Below are positions 48,247-56,285 of a stretch of DNA of 64,000 nt, in pieces. The position numbers and the translations under genes were made by a program. This DNA comes from Edaphovirga cremea. GTDB taxonomy: Bacteria; Pseudomonadota; Gammaproteobacteria; Enterobacterales; Enterobacteriaceae. Every line of letters starts with the position of its first letter. Position 1 is the stretch's first letter. Location: NCBI RefSeq assembly GCF_003332275.1, contig NZ_QOVA01000010.1:89941-153940 (forward strand), written 5' to 3'. Below the pieces are notes generated by a model that saw nothing but the letters and a program-made list of their open reading frames with translations, had not been told where the DNA came from and did no database searches.

Positions 48247-48991
48247 TTCGATACCATATAATGTGAAATTTTTAAACGTAGAATACTATGAAATATCAGC
48301 ATGAGACAACTTTAAAGCTTCATTAAATAAAGGAAAGACGAACACCTATAGGGATCGCTTCAGTGCGATCGCAGCTATAAGAAACAACCGTTCTTATCCT
48401 TTCCCTTCACCTTATTAATAAGTCAGTGAACGCATTGCCAATCCTATCGATACCAAGGCGAGTCGTGACCCATTAAACCTATAAAAACCACCAAAAACAC
48501 AAACCATACTGTTTGAATCAAAGCATTTAATAAAATAATAATTTTTTAATACGCGCTCAGAATATTTCTCAAACACGAATAATACAATACTCTTTCACCA
48601 TCCTAAAATGGACTTTATTTTTTATTGTTTTAAATCAAAATGATACATTACGGAGCTTTATGCTTCAGGTCATATTTTTATAAAAGAGAACCCCCAATCA
48701 TTTATATACTAAATGATTAGAGGTTTTATATATCCATTATTAATTTTGTAATTAATCATTATTAGTTACTAAATTATCTTATTCTTTAAGATGCGCAGAA
48801 AAAGAATCATCATTTTTCCACTTATTTGAGTTAATTATTCAATTAACTTGATGTGCTAAAACAGCAGCGTGATGTGGGTTATAATGGCGGCAATGATAGT
48901 AGTGTCGCCATTATTAAGACAGGAGCCATTATTAAGACAGAAATCACTATTAAGAAACAAAATAGTATTTAACGCGGTTTTTAGGCTGCAT
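48247..48991. other. AT-rich region upstream of the adhesin
   Basis: No gene is supported over 745 bases. It contains the adhesin promoter. A hairpin GATCGC/GCGATC (48353-48370) lies about 110 bases before the adhesin start and may be in its 5' leader. At 48908-48961 three imperfect 18-base units (core CCATTATTAAGACAG) stand in tandem. A plus-strand frame from 48869 is the antisense of the small gene at 48992 and is not credible. Confidence 0.5.
48908..48961. repeat. Three imperfect 18-bp tandem repeats
   Basis: CCATTATTAAGACAGGAG (48908-48925) and CCATTATTAAGACAGAAA (48926-48943) are followed by a degenerate third unit with CTATTAAGAAAC. The tract lies just past the 3' end of the small minus-strand gene at 48992. 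Confidence 0.7.
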
Positions 48992-49273
48992 TTACCGTCC
49001 GCCATGAAGGTTAAGTGTTTTAGGTGTTGCGCTAAACTTATCGATCCATTGGTAAAGTTGTTCCTCGTAAATGAATTTCATCTGGCTAATCGTGGGATAT
49101 TTAATCGAATGAGAGAGGTATGCCACACAGGGATAACGTTTGGGTTTGGAGTGATTAATAAAATCGCCCAACTCTTCATCTGTCATAAACAGATCTTGCG
49201 ATTCATTTTCGAGCAAGAAATAGTCTCGCAGAACCCACTGCAAAAAATCCGCTTCATTCATCAGTAGCTTCAT
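48992..49273 (-). CDS. Small hypothetical protein (93 aa)
   Basis: I do not recognise this protein. It is rich in acidic and aromatic residues (NEADFLQWVLRDYFLLENE, MTDEELGDFIN, FIYEEQLYQWIDKF), with no signal peptide or membrane span, and looks like a compact, mostly helical cytoplasmic protein. AAGAGG stands about nine bases before the ATG at 49273, which supports translation. It lies alone in AT-rich DNA between the adhesin and the iron operon, next to another small gene in the same direction. A regulatory or immunity-type role is possible, but nothing shows it. Confidence 0.6.
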   Translation of the reverse strand: MKLLMNEADFLQWVLRDYFLLENESQDLFMTDEELGDFINHSKPKRYPCVAYLSHSIKYPTISQMKFIYEEQLYQWIDKFSATPKTLNLHGGR

Positions 49274-49469
49274 TATAATAACCTCTTACGCTTGAATTAT
49301 AAGTTTAGCACCTTAATTTTTATCGCGAAGTCCAATAATGGTATTCATTTAATATCTACGTTTGTTTGATTCAATATTTTTTGCTTACGAAACAGCATGC
49401 GCTAACGAGTCAATTCAAGCGTAGAATCTGTATTTATTCATTATCACTCACCAAAAATGGCTGATCTGA

Positions 49470-49637
49470 CTATAATTTAGCCCGCTCAATGGTCTCTTTT
49501 AAAAAGAACACTCCCTCTCTTTTGCTCACATTAATTTGGTCATGTCCCGTGTAAAAAATGGTGCCATCATCTTCAATGAATATTGAAAATGTATTGTTTT
49601 TCAGTGAGATGGGTTTTATCAATTTTTTATATTTCAT
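49470..49637 (-). CDS. Small hypothetical protein (55 aa)
   Basis: A short frame that starts ATG at 49637 and ends TAG at 49470. The product begins MKYKKLIKPISLKNNTFSIF, continues IEDDGTIFYTGHDQINV and ends FLKETIERAKL. It reads like a real small folded protein, with alternating beta-type stretches and a C-terminal helix, and codon use is natural. The ribosome binding site is weak, which lowers confidence. No family recognised. It lies about 200 bases upstream of the 93-residue gene, same strand. Confidence 0.45.
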   Translation of the reverse strand: MKYKKLIKPISLKNNTFSIFIEDDGTIFYTGHDQINVSKREGVFFLKETIERAKL

Positions 49638-50171
49638 TACATAACAAGAGAGGGTTACTCTATAGATATATAAACACGCACCTTCTCACCTTAATTAATT
49701 TTAAAAGCATTAAAATTAATTAAATAGGTTTAGGTAAAACTTCAATCTTCATATTAACGTACACGTTTACGCGGTTATTTCAAGATGTGATATGGCTTTA
49801 TTATTAATTAGCCAATCTATTTTAATTTTTAAATAGATGAAATTAATAGCTCTATATTTTTGTAATATAATAGATCATCACCATCAGTTGATTATTTCAT
49901 TCTTTGAGGTGTGTTAAAAATAACCATATTAATCAATAACATATTATTCAAGCCAACGACGCTCAAATAGTCTGTTTCATCTCTTGTGCGGGGACATAAA
50001 TCGCACTTTCTCGCTTCAGAAAACGCAACGCTGACAGAGAAGTTTGAGTTGGTTTTTAATGAAAATTAACTACGCAACACATTTTTCTCATGCTTGCTTT
50101 TAAAATTGCCCGTGAAAAACAGGATGTCTCACTGGAGTCCAGATGCAAAACGGAAAATATAAATCCGGGAA
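49638..50171. other. AT-rich region without genes
   Basis: No reading frame with family-like sequence or a ribosome binding site is visible in this 534-base stretch, which is one of the most AT-rich parts of the window. It lies downstream of the iron operon (minus strand). No clear terminator follows the cytochrome gene. Confidence 0.5.
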
Positions 50172-50486
50172 TTATTTCGGTAAGCCATTGATGAATTTCG
50201 CCAGTTCAACGATTTGCTCATCAGTAAGATTCGCTTTGGCCCGATTGCCTTTGCCTTCAATTTTCCCATCCCGCCGTACTTTGAGCCCTTCGATCATCAC
50301 ATCTTCAGAAAGGGTGTTCAGTGCCGGAGCCTGATCCATCGCCTTCTTGTCTGCCAATCGACCATGACATCCTGAGCAACGTTGCTGATAGAGTCCTTTC
50401 CCATCCGCCTGAGCATGCGTTGACGTCAGTGAAACAAACGCCAGGCATGAGAATAGCAGGCATGAAAAAGATAGCCTCAATGTCAT
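50172..50486 (-). CDS. Periplasmic c-type cytochrome
   Basis: Small monohaem cytochrome c of 104 residues. Signal peptide 1-27 (ending THAQA), haem motif CSGCH (C37, C40, H41), and a methionine-containing loop further on, with a typical C-terminal helix LTDEQIVELAKFINGLPK. It is the last gene of the FTR1/P19 operon; its ATG overlaps the TAA of the thioredoxin-like gene (TAATG). It probably moves electrons in the redox handling of iron at the periplasmic face. In Campylobacter P19 loci this place is held by a second thioredoxin-like protein, as I recall. Confidence 0.88.
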   Translation of the reverse strand: MTLRLSFSCLLFSCLAFVSLTSTHAQADGKGLYQQRCSGCHGRLADKKAMDQAPALNTLSEDVMIEGLKVRRDGKIEGKGNRAKANLTDEQIVELAKFINGLPK

Positions 50487-50983
50487 TATGCCCCCTGCCC
50501 AATCTGCTGAAACAGCGCTGTAAGTGCCTGATCGCTACGGACACCCTGATGTATTGCGGTCACTTTCCCTTTGGCATCAATCAGAAATGATGTCGGCGTG
50601 CCGATGACTTCATAACGTTCCCGGGTAATTCCAAGTTGATCGCGTACTACGGGATAACCGATCTGCCGTTGAGCCAGCACTGGCTTAAGATCCACTTGCT
50701 CAGCATCAGTATTCACCGCGACGACGACAACTTTATCGCCATAAGTTTTACTGAGTTTTTCCAGTGATGCCATTTCAGACACACAACCACCGCAACTGAC
50801 TGACCAGAAATTCAGGTAGACCGTTTTGCCTTGCCAACGATCCAACGACACCTGTTCGCCCTGTAGATCATAGGCTGCCAGCGCTGGCGCCTCTTTTCCC
50901 AAGGCCACTTTTTCCTGTTTGCAACCAGCAAGCAAAGTCAGGGCCATCAAGGCAACCAGAAATGAACACTTATGCCACAACAT
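50486..50983 (-). CDS. TlpA/ResA-like thioredoxin lipoprotein
   Basis: Redoxin-family protein of 165 residues. The lipobox LLAG|C places the lipidated cysteine at C21, so it is membrane-anchored and periplasmic. The redox motif is CGGC (C64, C67) in FWSVSCGGCVSEM, rather than the usual CxPC, and GTPTSFLID contains the cis-proline. It probably reduces or maintains thiols in the partner proteins of this iron-uptake system. It overlaps the ATPase gene by 14 bases. Confidence 0.88.
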   Translation of the reverse strand: MLWHKCSFLVALMALTLLAGCKQEKVALGKEAPALAAYDLQGEQVSLDRWQGKTVYLNFWSVSCGGCVSEMASLEKLSKTYGDKVVVVAVNTDAEQVDLKPVLAQRQIGYPVVRDQLGITRERYEVIGTPTSFLIDAKGKVTAIHQGVRSDQALTALFQQIGQGA

Positions 50984-51689
50984 GATGCTGACTCCCAGTA
51001 CTGATAACCTTGCCGTGCTGTAAACGGATAATACGGTCAGCGACCCGTCCCAGTTCCGGGTTGTGCGTCACCATCACAATAGTGCGCCCCTGCTGATGCA
51101 ATTGATTGAGGAGCGCCAGAACCCGCTGCTCATTCTCCTCGTCCAGGTTTCCTGTCGGTTCATCGGCAAAGATAACCGGCGGCTGATTCACCAATGCACG
51201 CGCAATGCATACACGTTGCTGCTCACCACCAGAAAGTTGGCTTGGGAGATGGCTGACGCGATGCGACAATCCGACCTGTTCCAGCACATTACGCGCTGCC
51301 GCTTCATCTACCACGCTGTGATAATGCTGCGCCAGCATGATATTTTCCAATGCGGTGAGGAAAGGAATCAGATGGAATTGCTGAAATACCAAGCCGATTT
51401 TATCAGCACGGAACTGGCGGCGTCCCTCTTCGTCAAGAGCCGCAGCATCCGTTCCATCCAGTAAAACCTGACCTTCAGTGACCGTATCCAGACAGGTCAA
51501 AATATTCATCAATGTCGTTTTGCCCGAGCCGGAAGCCCCCATAATGGCAACGAATTCGCCGCGATTAATGCAAATATTGATGTCATCAAGGGCCGTGACC
51601 TCACCAAACCGCTTGAACAAATGGCGGGTCTCAATCACCGCTTGCGATTCAGGTTCGGGACTGACCAGTCTGACTGTTGAACTCTTCAC
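50970..51689 (-). CDS. ABC ATPase of MacB/LolD type in the P19 iron locus
   Basis: ATPase of 239 residues. Walker A GASGSGKTTLMN, Q-loop FQQFHLIPFL, signature LSGGEQQRVCIARAL, Walker B VIFADEPTGNLDEEN and switch VTHNPELG place it with the MacB/LolD/FtsE group, which serves FtsX-like permeases. The start is GTG at 51689 with AGGAG six bases upstream. It pairs with the two permease genes directly upstream, one base away. Confidence 0.9.
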   Translation of the reverse strand: MKSSTVRLVSPEPESQAVIETRHLFKRFGEVTALDDINICINRGEFVAIMGASGSGKTTLMNILTCLDTVTEGQVLLDGTDAAALDEEGRRQFRADKIGLVFQQFHLIPFLTALENIMLAQHYHSVVDEAAARNVLEQVGLSHRVSHLPSQLSGGEQQRVCIARALVNQPPVIFADEPTGNLDEENEQRVLALLNQLHQQGRTIVMVTHNPELGRVADRIIRLQHGKVISTGSQHHVVA

Positions 51690-51690
51690 C

Positions 51691-52857
51691 TTATTCTCCT
51701 TTTAACACTCTGGCCGGTTGAACATCAATCGCATATCGGGTTGGCACAATCGCAGCGAGCGCTGCCACCAAAACGGATGAGAGTAGCGTAAGCGGGAAAA
51801 CCGGCGCGCGCAACGCGATCGCCGCGTTGAAAACAGTATGCCCAACCAGTTGCGCCAGCAAAAAGCCCAGCACCACGCCCGTTAGTGCCGCAGCCAGGGA
51901 AATCAACAGGGTCTCTGTCAACATCTGGCGAATAATGTCGCGATCGCCCGCGCCCAATGCTTTTTGCAGTGCGAATTCTCGCGCACGCTCACTCACCATC
52001 GCCAATAGCGTGGTGTTCACGCACAGGGAAGACAGGACCAGGATCACCACCGAGACCAATCCCATCAGCCCCTTGATTTTATCCAGCACTTGCCCTTCGG
52101 AAGCCGAAACCTTCAGAATGGGCCTGATTTCAAGTTGCGGATATTGCTGACGTAATTTCTGGGCAAAATTATCTACCTGACCGAGATCGTTGCTCACATT
52201 CAGCAGCGCATTGCTGATTTTTCCTGGCTGATGCAGCCACTTTTGCGCCAGATCGAGATTCACGATCAGAACGTTATCCGTCGCATCGCCAGACTCAACA
52301 ATGCCCTTAATCTGCAAACGTTGCTGGCCGTCATTCCCCACCAGCGTAATGCTGTCGCCGACTTTGACCTGCAAGCGGTTAGCCAGTTTTACCCCAATCA
52401 TGGCGTTGCGATCGTCAAAGTTTACGCCGATCCACTGTCCACTCACTTGCCAGTAAGGAACCAACGGTTGCAGTGAGTCAAACCAGACGCCCATGACCAC
52501 CACTTTCTCCAGTTCGGTACGCGCCATTCCATACAGATACGGACTGCCCGCGTTGATCAGGCCCGCAGGCGCAGCCGTAAGAATCTGCTGGAAATCTGCT
52601 TGTGGCAGCGTATTGTCGCTGGCGGGGCCGATATAGAAATTGGCACCAAACGTACGCAGCTCTTGGCTCATCTTGGCATTGATATCAAAATAGACAGCCG
52701 ACATCGCCGTCACTATCGCTGCACCCACGGTCAATGCCGCAAAAACCACGCTTACACGTTGCATTCTGAGGCGCAGGGCGCGAATCACCAGCAACCAGAA
52801 CATGCTCTTTATCGGCACTGTTTTTTTGGTGATCCCGGCTGATTGATCAGCGGCCAT
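51691..52857 (-). CDS. FtsX/MacB-like ABC permease (second)
   Basis: Permease of 388 residues with the MacB topology: TM1 near residues 35-55, a large periplasmic domain (about 60-265), then three C-terminal spans and the FtsX motif (SERAREFALQKALGAGDRDIIRQML; VVPTRYAIDVQPARVLKGE-like ending). The start ATG at 52857 is inside the 3' end of the first permease gene and uses its GGAGG. It probably forms a heterodimer with the other permease; in P19 loci this transporter's cargo is not established. Confidence 0.88.
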   Translation of the reverse strand: MAADQSAGITKKTVPIKSMFWLLVIRALRLRMQRVSVVFAALTVGAAIVTAMSAVYFDINAKMSQELRTFGANFYIGPASDNTLPQADFQQILTAAPAGLINAGSPYLYGMARTELEKVVVMGVWFDSLQPLVPYWQVSGQWIGVNFDDRNAMIGVKLANRLQVKVGDSITLVGNDGQQRLQIKGIVESGDATDNVLIVNLDLAQKWLHQPGKISNALLNVSNDLGQVDNFAQKLRQQYPQLEIRPILKVSASEGQVLDKIKGLMGLVSVVILVLSSLCVNTTLLAMVSERAREFALQKALGAGDRDIIRQMLTETLLISLAAALTGVVLGFLLAQLVGHTVFNAAIALRAPVFPLTLLSSVLVAALAAIVPTRYAIDVQPARVLKGE

Positions 52858-54136
52858 ACAGCACCTCCACAGGGTACAATCGTGCGATACGCCGGGCGGG
52901 GAACCAGGTGCCGATCAGGGCGATCAGTACGGAAACCACCAGTACGCAAGGCACCACGATCCAGGCAAAACTCAACGGTGCACCAAACAGCATCAGGCCG
53001 ATGGCTTTCGCCAATCCCCAACCGGCCACGCAGCCCAGCACCCCACCCAATAAGCCACTGAGAGCCGCCTCCAGATAGAACAACAGCATGATCTGCCACT
53101 GCCTGGCACCCAATGCTTTCATCAGACCTATCTCTTTCGCCCGCTCCATAATGGTACTGGTCATCAGCGAGGCAATACCCATCGCCGCTGCGACCAGGGC
53201 AGCCAGCGTCACCACCGCAAGTAACAACTGGATTTTTTCAATCACCACACCCTCAGATGCCGCAACCTGCCAGATTGGCCTTACCGCTGAACCCGAAATG
53301 GCCTCTTCCAACTGGTGAGCAATTGATGAAACATAGGCGGTGCAATACCAGAGGTCATACTCTTCGGCATTCAACGCTTCGAGGTTCTCACGCGCACGGC
53401 GCGATAAATCATTTTCAGGCACCGTCAGCGCCGAAACGCGAATCGCCTGAACCTTGCCGGGCAATCCCATCAGTGTCTGCACTGCCGCAAGCGGCATTAC
53501 CAGTTGGCGCTCTTCATCCCCACCACTGCTCAAGATCCCGGTTATCTTCAGGTTCAATGGTGCCGCAGGCCCGGTGAGTTGCAACGAATCCCCCACCGTC
53601 CAGTGGTTTTGCAGCGCAAGTTGTTTCCCTACCAGTGCCGGAACCACTGCACCTTCAATGACCGGCTCCTGAGGCCATTCACCCTGAACCTGCCAGTACG
53701 GACTGATGATCCGTTGCCCGGTGTGATAATCCTCTTCATCCGGCACATTCACCGGTTGGGAGAAAAAGGTACCGAGCACACCGACTGTCTGGTCATTAAT
53801 GACCACATTGCCGCTGAGCAGCGGCGCAAAACCGACGATGTTATTGCGCCAGAAGATATCCTTGATATTCGGCAGTTCATTTTCATCAAGGAAATCCTGT
53901 CCCGCCAGCGGATTGCTTCGCTCACCAAACAAGGCAGGAAGCGCCGCCTGTCCGGCAGGTTCGATCAAGATATTGGCGCCGTAAGACTTCAACTCCCGCG
54001 CCATTTTGTCTCCAATATCAATGGAGACCGCCAACAGTGCCGAAATCAATCCCGCAGCGAGAAACACGGTGATGACCGCCAACGATTTACGCCGGACATT
54101 TCTGCGCCACGACTGTCTTAACATGATAGCCAGCAT
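52847..54136 (-). CDS. FtsX/MacB-like ABC permease (first)
   Basis: Permease of 429 residues, same architecture: N-terminal span, periplasmic MacB-like domain (about 45-300), and three C-terminal spans with MERAKEIGLMKALGARQWQIMLLFYLEAALSGLLGG and ending WFPARRIARLYPVEVLYGR. Its periplasmic domain differs clearly from that of the second permease. GGAGG lies about ten bases before its ATG. Only two bases separate it from the DUF2318 gene. Confidence 0.88.
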   Translation of the reverse strand: MLAIMLRQSWRRNVRRKSLAVITVFLAAGLISALLAVSIDIGDKMARELKSYGANILIEPAGQAALPALFGERSNPLAGQDFLDENELPNIKDIFWRNNIVGFAPLLSGNVVINDQTVGVLGTFFSQPVNVPDEEDYHTGQRIISPYWQVQGEWPQEPVIEGAVVPALVGKQLALQNHWTVGDSLQLTGPAAPLNLKITGILSSGGDEERQLVMPLAAVQTLMGLPGKVQAIRVSALTVPENDLSRRARENLEALNAEEYDLWYCTAYVSSIAHQLEEAISGSAVRPIWQVAASEGVVIEKIQLLLAVVTLAALVAAAMGIASLMTSTIMERAKEIGLMKALGARQWQIMLLFYLEAALSGLLGGVLGCVAGWGLAKAIGLMLFGAPLSFAWIVVPCVLVVSVLIALIGTWFPARRIARLYPVEVLYGR

Positions 54137-54138
54137 CG

Positions 54139-55539
54139 TTATTGATCCTCCGGTTCACCATCTTCAGCGGTCGGAGCGATATCGACAAACTGCCGGGGCT
54201 GCGCGCGGAAACGGTTGTAGTTATCTTCGGAAGAGAAGAACCAGGTTTTGCCACCATAACGGAATTTATATTGCGCACTGATATTGGTCAGTTGACTGCC
54301 ATCAACCGGGTCGGTCACGTCCAGCGTCACGATTGTCGTGAAATAATTCACCCCCGAAATCAGGGCATCGCGTCCAATTACCAGTTCCCGATCGTCATTT
54401 TTCCAGCCCTCAATCGGAACCGGATTACACCCACCGGGTTTACCGATCGAAGGAATAAAGATATGCACAGCACAGGCGACACAGATCACCTGATTACCTT
54501 CCATCACATACCCCTGATCGCCGCACAACAGACATGCATCAAAAACCACGCCGAGGCGCAAACGATCCGGATAGCGATTGATCACAAAAAAGCGCACGGC
54601 TTTGCCGTCATCTGACACCCAGACGAAACGGTGCAATTTGCCATCGCGGATTTGTTCAACCGGAATATGAACCTGGCCGTCCTCCGCCAGCGTCACCGGG
54701 ATGGCAGCCGAAAGTTGCGGCGGCTGGGAGGCGATACGATCCCAGTACAGTTGGCTCAGCACCACAATCAATACGGCGACCACCATCCACAGCCCGGTGC
54801 GCCTGGCATTTTGCCACTCAGCCTGCGATTTACGCCGTAGAATATCGTCAGTCTGCTGACCTGTATTTCGCCGCAATCCGAACAGTCCCGGCAGGCGCAG
54901 GAGCAACAGCAGGGTTATCAATAGCGCAGGTGCGTAACTCAACCAGGCTGACGCATTAGTGACCTGGGCAACGTAGCTCAACAGTGATTTCGTCAGTCCC
55001 AGCACCTGCAATTTCATGAGTAACAGGAGCAGATTGCCACTTAGCGGCAGTGCCAGAAGCACTGCGAGCGACAATAATAATGGCCAGCGTGAAAGGGGTA
55101 CTGTGCGAACCAGCATCGTGATCAATACTGCACTGAGGATAACGGTGGCCAGTGCCAAGACGATCGCGCTGATGTTCAGCAGCAAATCGGTATTGACTAC
55201 CGTGGTACTGGTCAACGCCGTCAGCGACGGATTGTCTGCCCAATGCAGTGCCGCACCCGCGATCAGCAGGCATTGCCAGAATAAACCGAGTCGTTGATGG
55301 CGAGAAAATTGGCAGAGAAGGAACAGCACGAGTGCGGCCAGCTCAGCCACGGTAAGACACAGGCGTAAAATCTGTCCTGAAGGCAAATGGCCGCCTATCA
55401 GCGCGCCGACGAGCCAGGCCAGCAACGTGGTCCAGCCCAGAGCCCTGATACCCGGCAGGGGGCGATGCACCCAATTTAGCCCTATCAGTAACGCAACTGG
55501 CAGGAAAGCCTGCAACACACTTACAAAAAAATAACTCAT
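54139..55539 (-). CDS. DUF2318 membrane protein with cysteine cluster and YHS-like tail
   Basis: Membrane protein of 466 residues, colinear with Campylobacter Cj1660-type proteins. About eight N-terminal spans (1-260) precede a periplasmic DUF2318 domain whose cysteines CLLCGDQGYVMEGNQVICVACAV and GGCNP suggest Fe-S or metal binding. The C-terminus (AQYKFRYGGKTWFFSSEDNYNRFRAQPRQFV, about 425-455) looks like a YHS metal-binding domain in which the usual cysteines are replaced. I chose the ATG at 55539 (MSYFFVSVLQAF), because earlier residues are not membrane-like. It probably has a role in iron reduction or transfer from P19. Confidence 0.85.
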   Translation of the reverse strand: MSYFFVSVLQAFLPVALLIGLNWVHRPLPGIRALGWTTLLAWLVGALIGGHLPSGQILRLCLTVAELAALVLFLLCQFSRHQRLGLFWQCLLIAGAALHWADNPSLTALTSTTVVNTDLLLNISAIVLALATVILSAVLITMLVRTVPLSRWPLLLSLAVLLALPLSGNLLLLLMKLQVLGLTKSLLSYVAQVTNASAWLSYAPALLITLLLLLRLPGLFGLRRNTGQQTDDILRRKSQAEWQNARRTGLWMVVAVLIVVLSQLYWDRIASQPPQLSAAIPVTLAEDGQVHIPVEQIRDGKLHRFVWVSDDGKAVRFFVINRYPDRLRLGVVFDACLLCGDQGYVMEGNQVICVACAVHIFIPSIGKPGGCNPVPIEGWKNDDRELVIGRDALISGVNYFTTIVTLDVTDPVDGSQLTNISAQYKFRYGGKTWFFSSEDNYNRFRAQPRQFVDIAPTAEDGEPEDQ

Positions 55540-55666
55540 CACGCCCACCCGGACGGGGAAAACACCACATCTGCCTGGCAACCATGCCTGACAGCCACTG
55601 CATGTTTGCCAAACCAGAATGGCAAACTACGCCGCACCAACCTGAAGCTGGCACGGCGAATCAATA

Positions 55667-56194
55667 TCAATTCAGACCGACGTATTTGAAGTCAAAGCTG
55701 ACATCGAACGGTTTCCACCAGCGGCTGACACCCGTATCGGTATCCGTATGACGATGCATACCGGCTTTGGAGGGGGGCTCAATGTGATAGGTGACTTTGT
55801 AGTTACCGACACCCATCATTTTGATATTGGCACCGTAGTGTGGACCATCACTGGCAACCATTGGCATAAATGTGCCTTCCTGTTTGTCGCCCGTGTCGGT
55901 ATTCACCAGCGTATACGCGATGGTCAGGTACGGCATCCATTCACCCGCGCCGAAACCATTTTTACCACCTTCAGTCGCATGAATATCCGCTTCCAGATGG
56001 ATGTCCGCTTTGGCTGCCGGCAGACCCATGCCACGCGGTTCCATATCTATCGGTTGCAGATAAACAGCGGCAATTTCCAATTCATTCATTGTGACGGGTT
56101 CGCCCGCCGGGAACTCTTTGAAAGCAAACGCTGCTGGTGCAGCAAAAATACTGGCGATAATGGCACTGGCTATCACACTTTTCTTCATCGTCAT
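55667..56194 (-). CDS. fetP: Periplasmic iron-binding protein P19/FetP
   Basis: Periplasmic protein of 175 residues in the Tp34/P19/FetP family, which binds copper and iron and works with FTR1. A signal peptide (ending AAPAAFA) precedes FKEFPAGEPVTMNELEIAAVY. Metal-ligand candidates are visible: M in MEPRGMG, H in HLEADIHA, M and H in MVASDGPHYG and MHRHTD. GAGGG lies ten bases before the ATG at 56194; an ATG three codons earlier is too close to it. The gene follows the FTR1 permease gene by 91 bases. Confidence 0.92.
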   Translation of the reverse strand: MTMKKSVIASAIIASIFAAPAAFAFKEFPAGEPVTMNELEIAAVYLQPIDMEPRGMGLPAAKADIHLEADIHATEGGKNGFGAGEWMPYLTIAYTLVNTDTGDKQEGTFMPMVASDGPHYGANIKMMGVGNYKVTYHIEPPSKAGMHRHTDTDTGVSRWWKPFDVSFDFKYVGLN

Positions 56195-56285
56195 TTCAAT
56201 CATCCCTCGATTAGATTTTTATCCCCTTCATACTTGACGTTGCTGCCTACCTGCCTCATCTCCAAGTACTTCGGGTATAGATTAG

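Noticed and set aside
48869..49267. Plus-strand frame of 132 codons
   Set aside because: Its start lies in the 18-bp repeat tract and most of it is antisense to the 93-residue gene, which has the better ribosome binding site.
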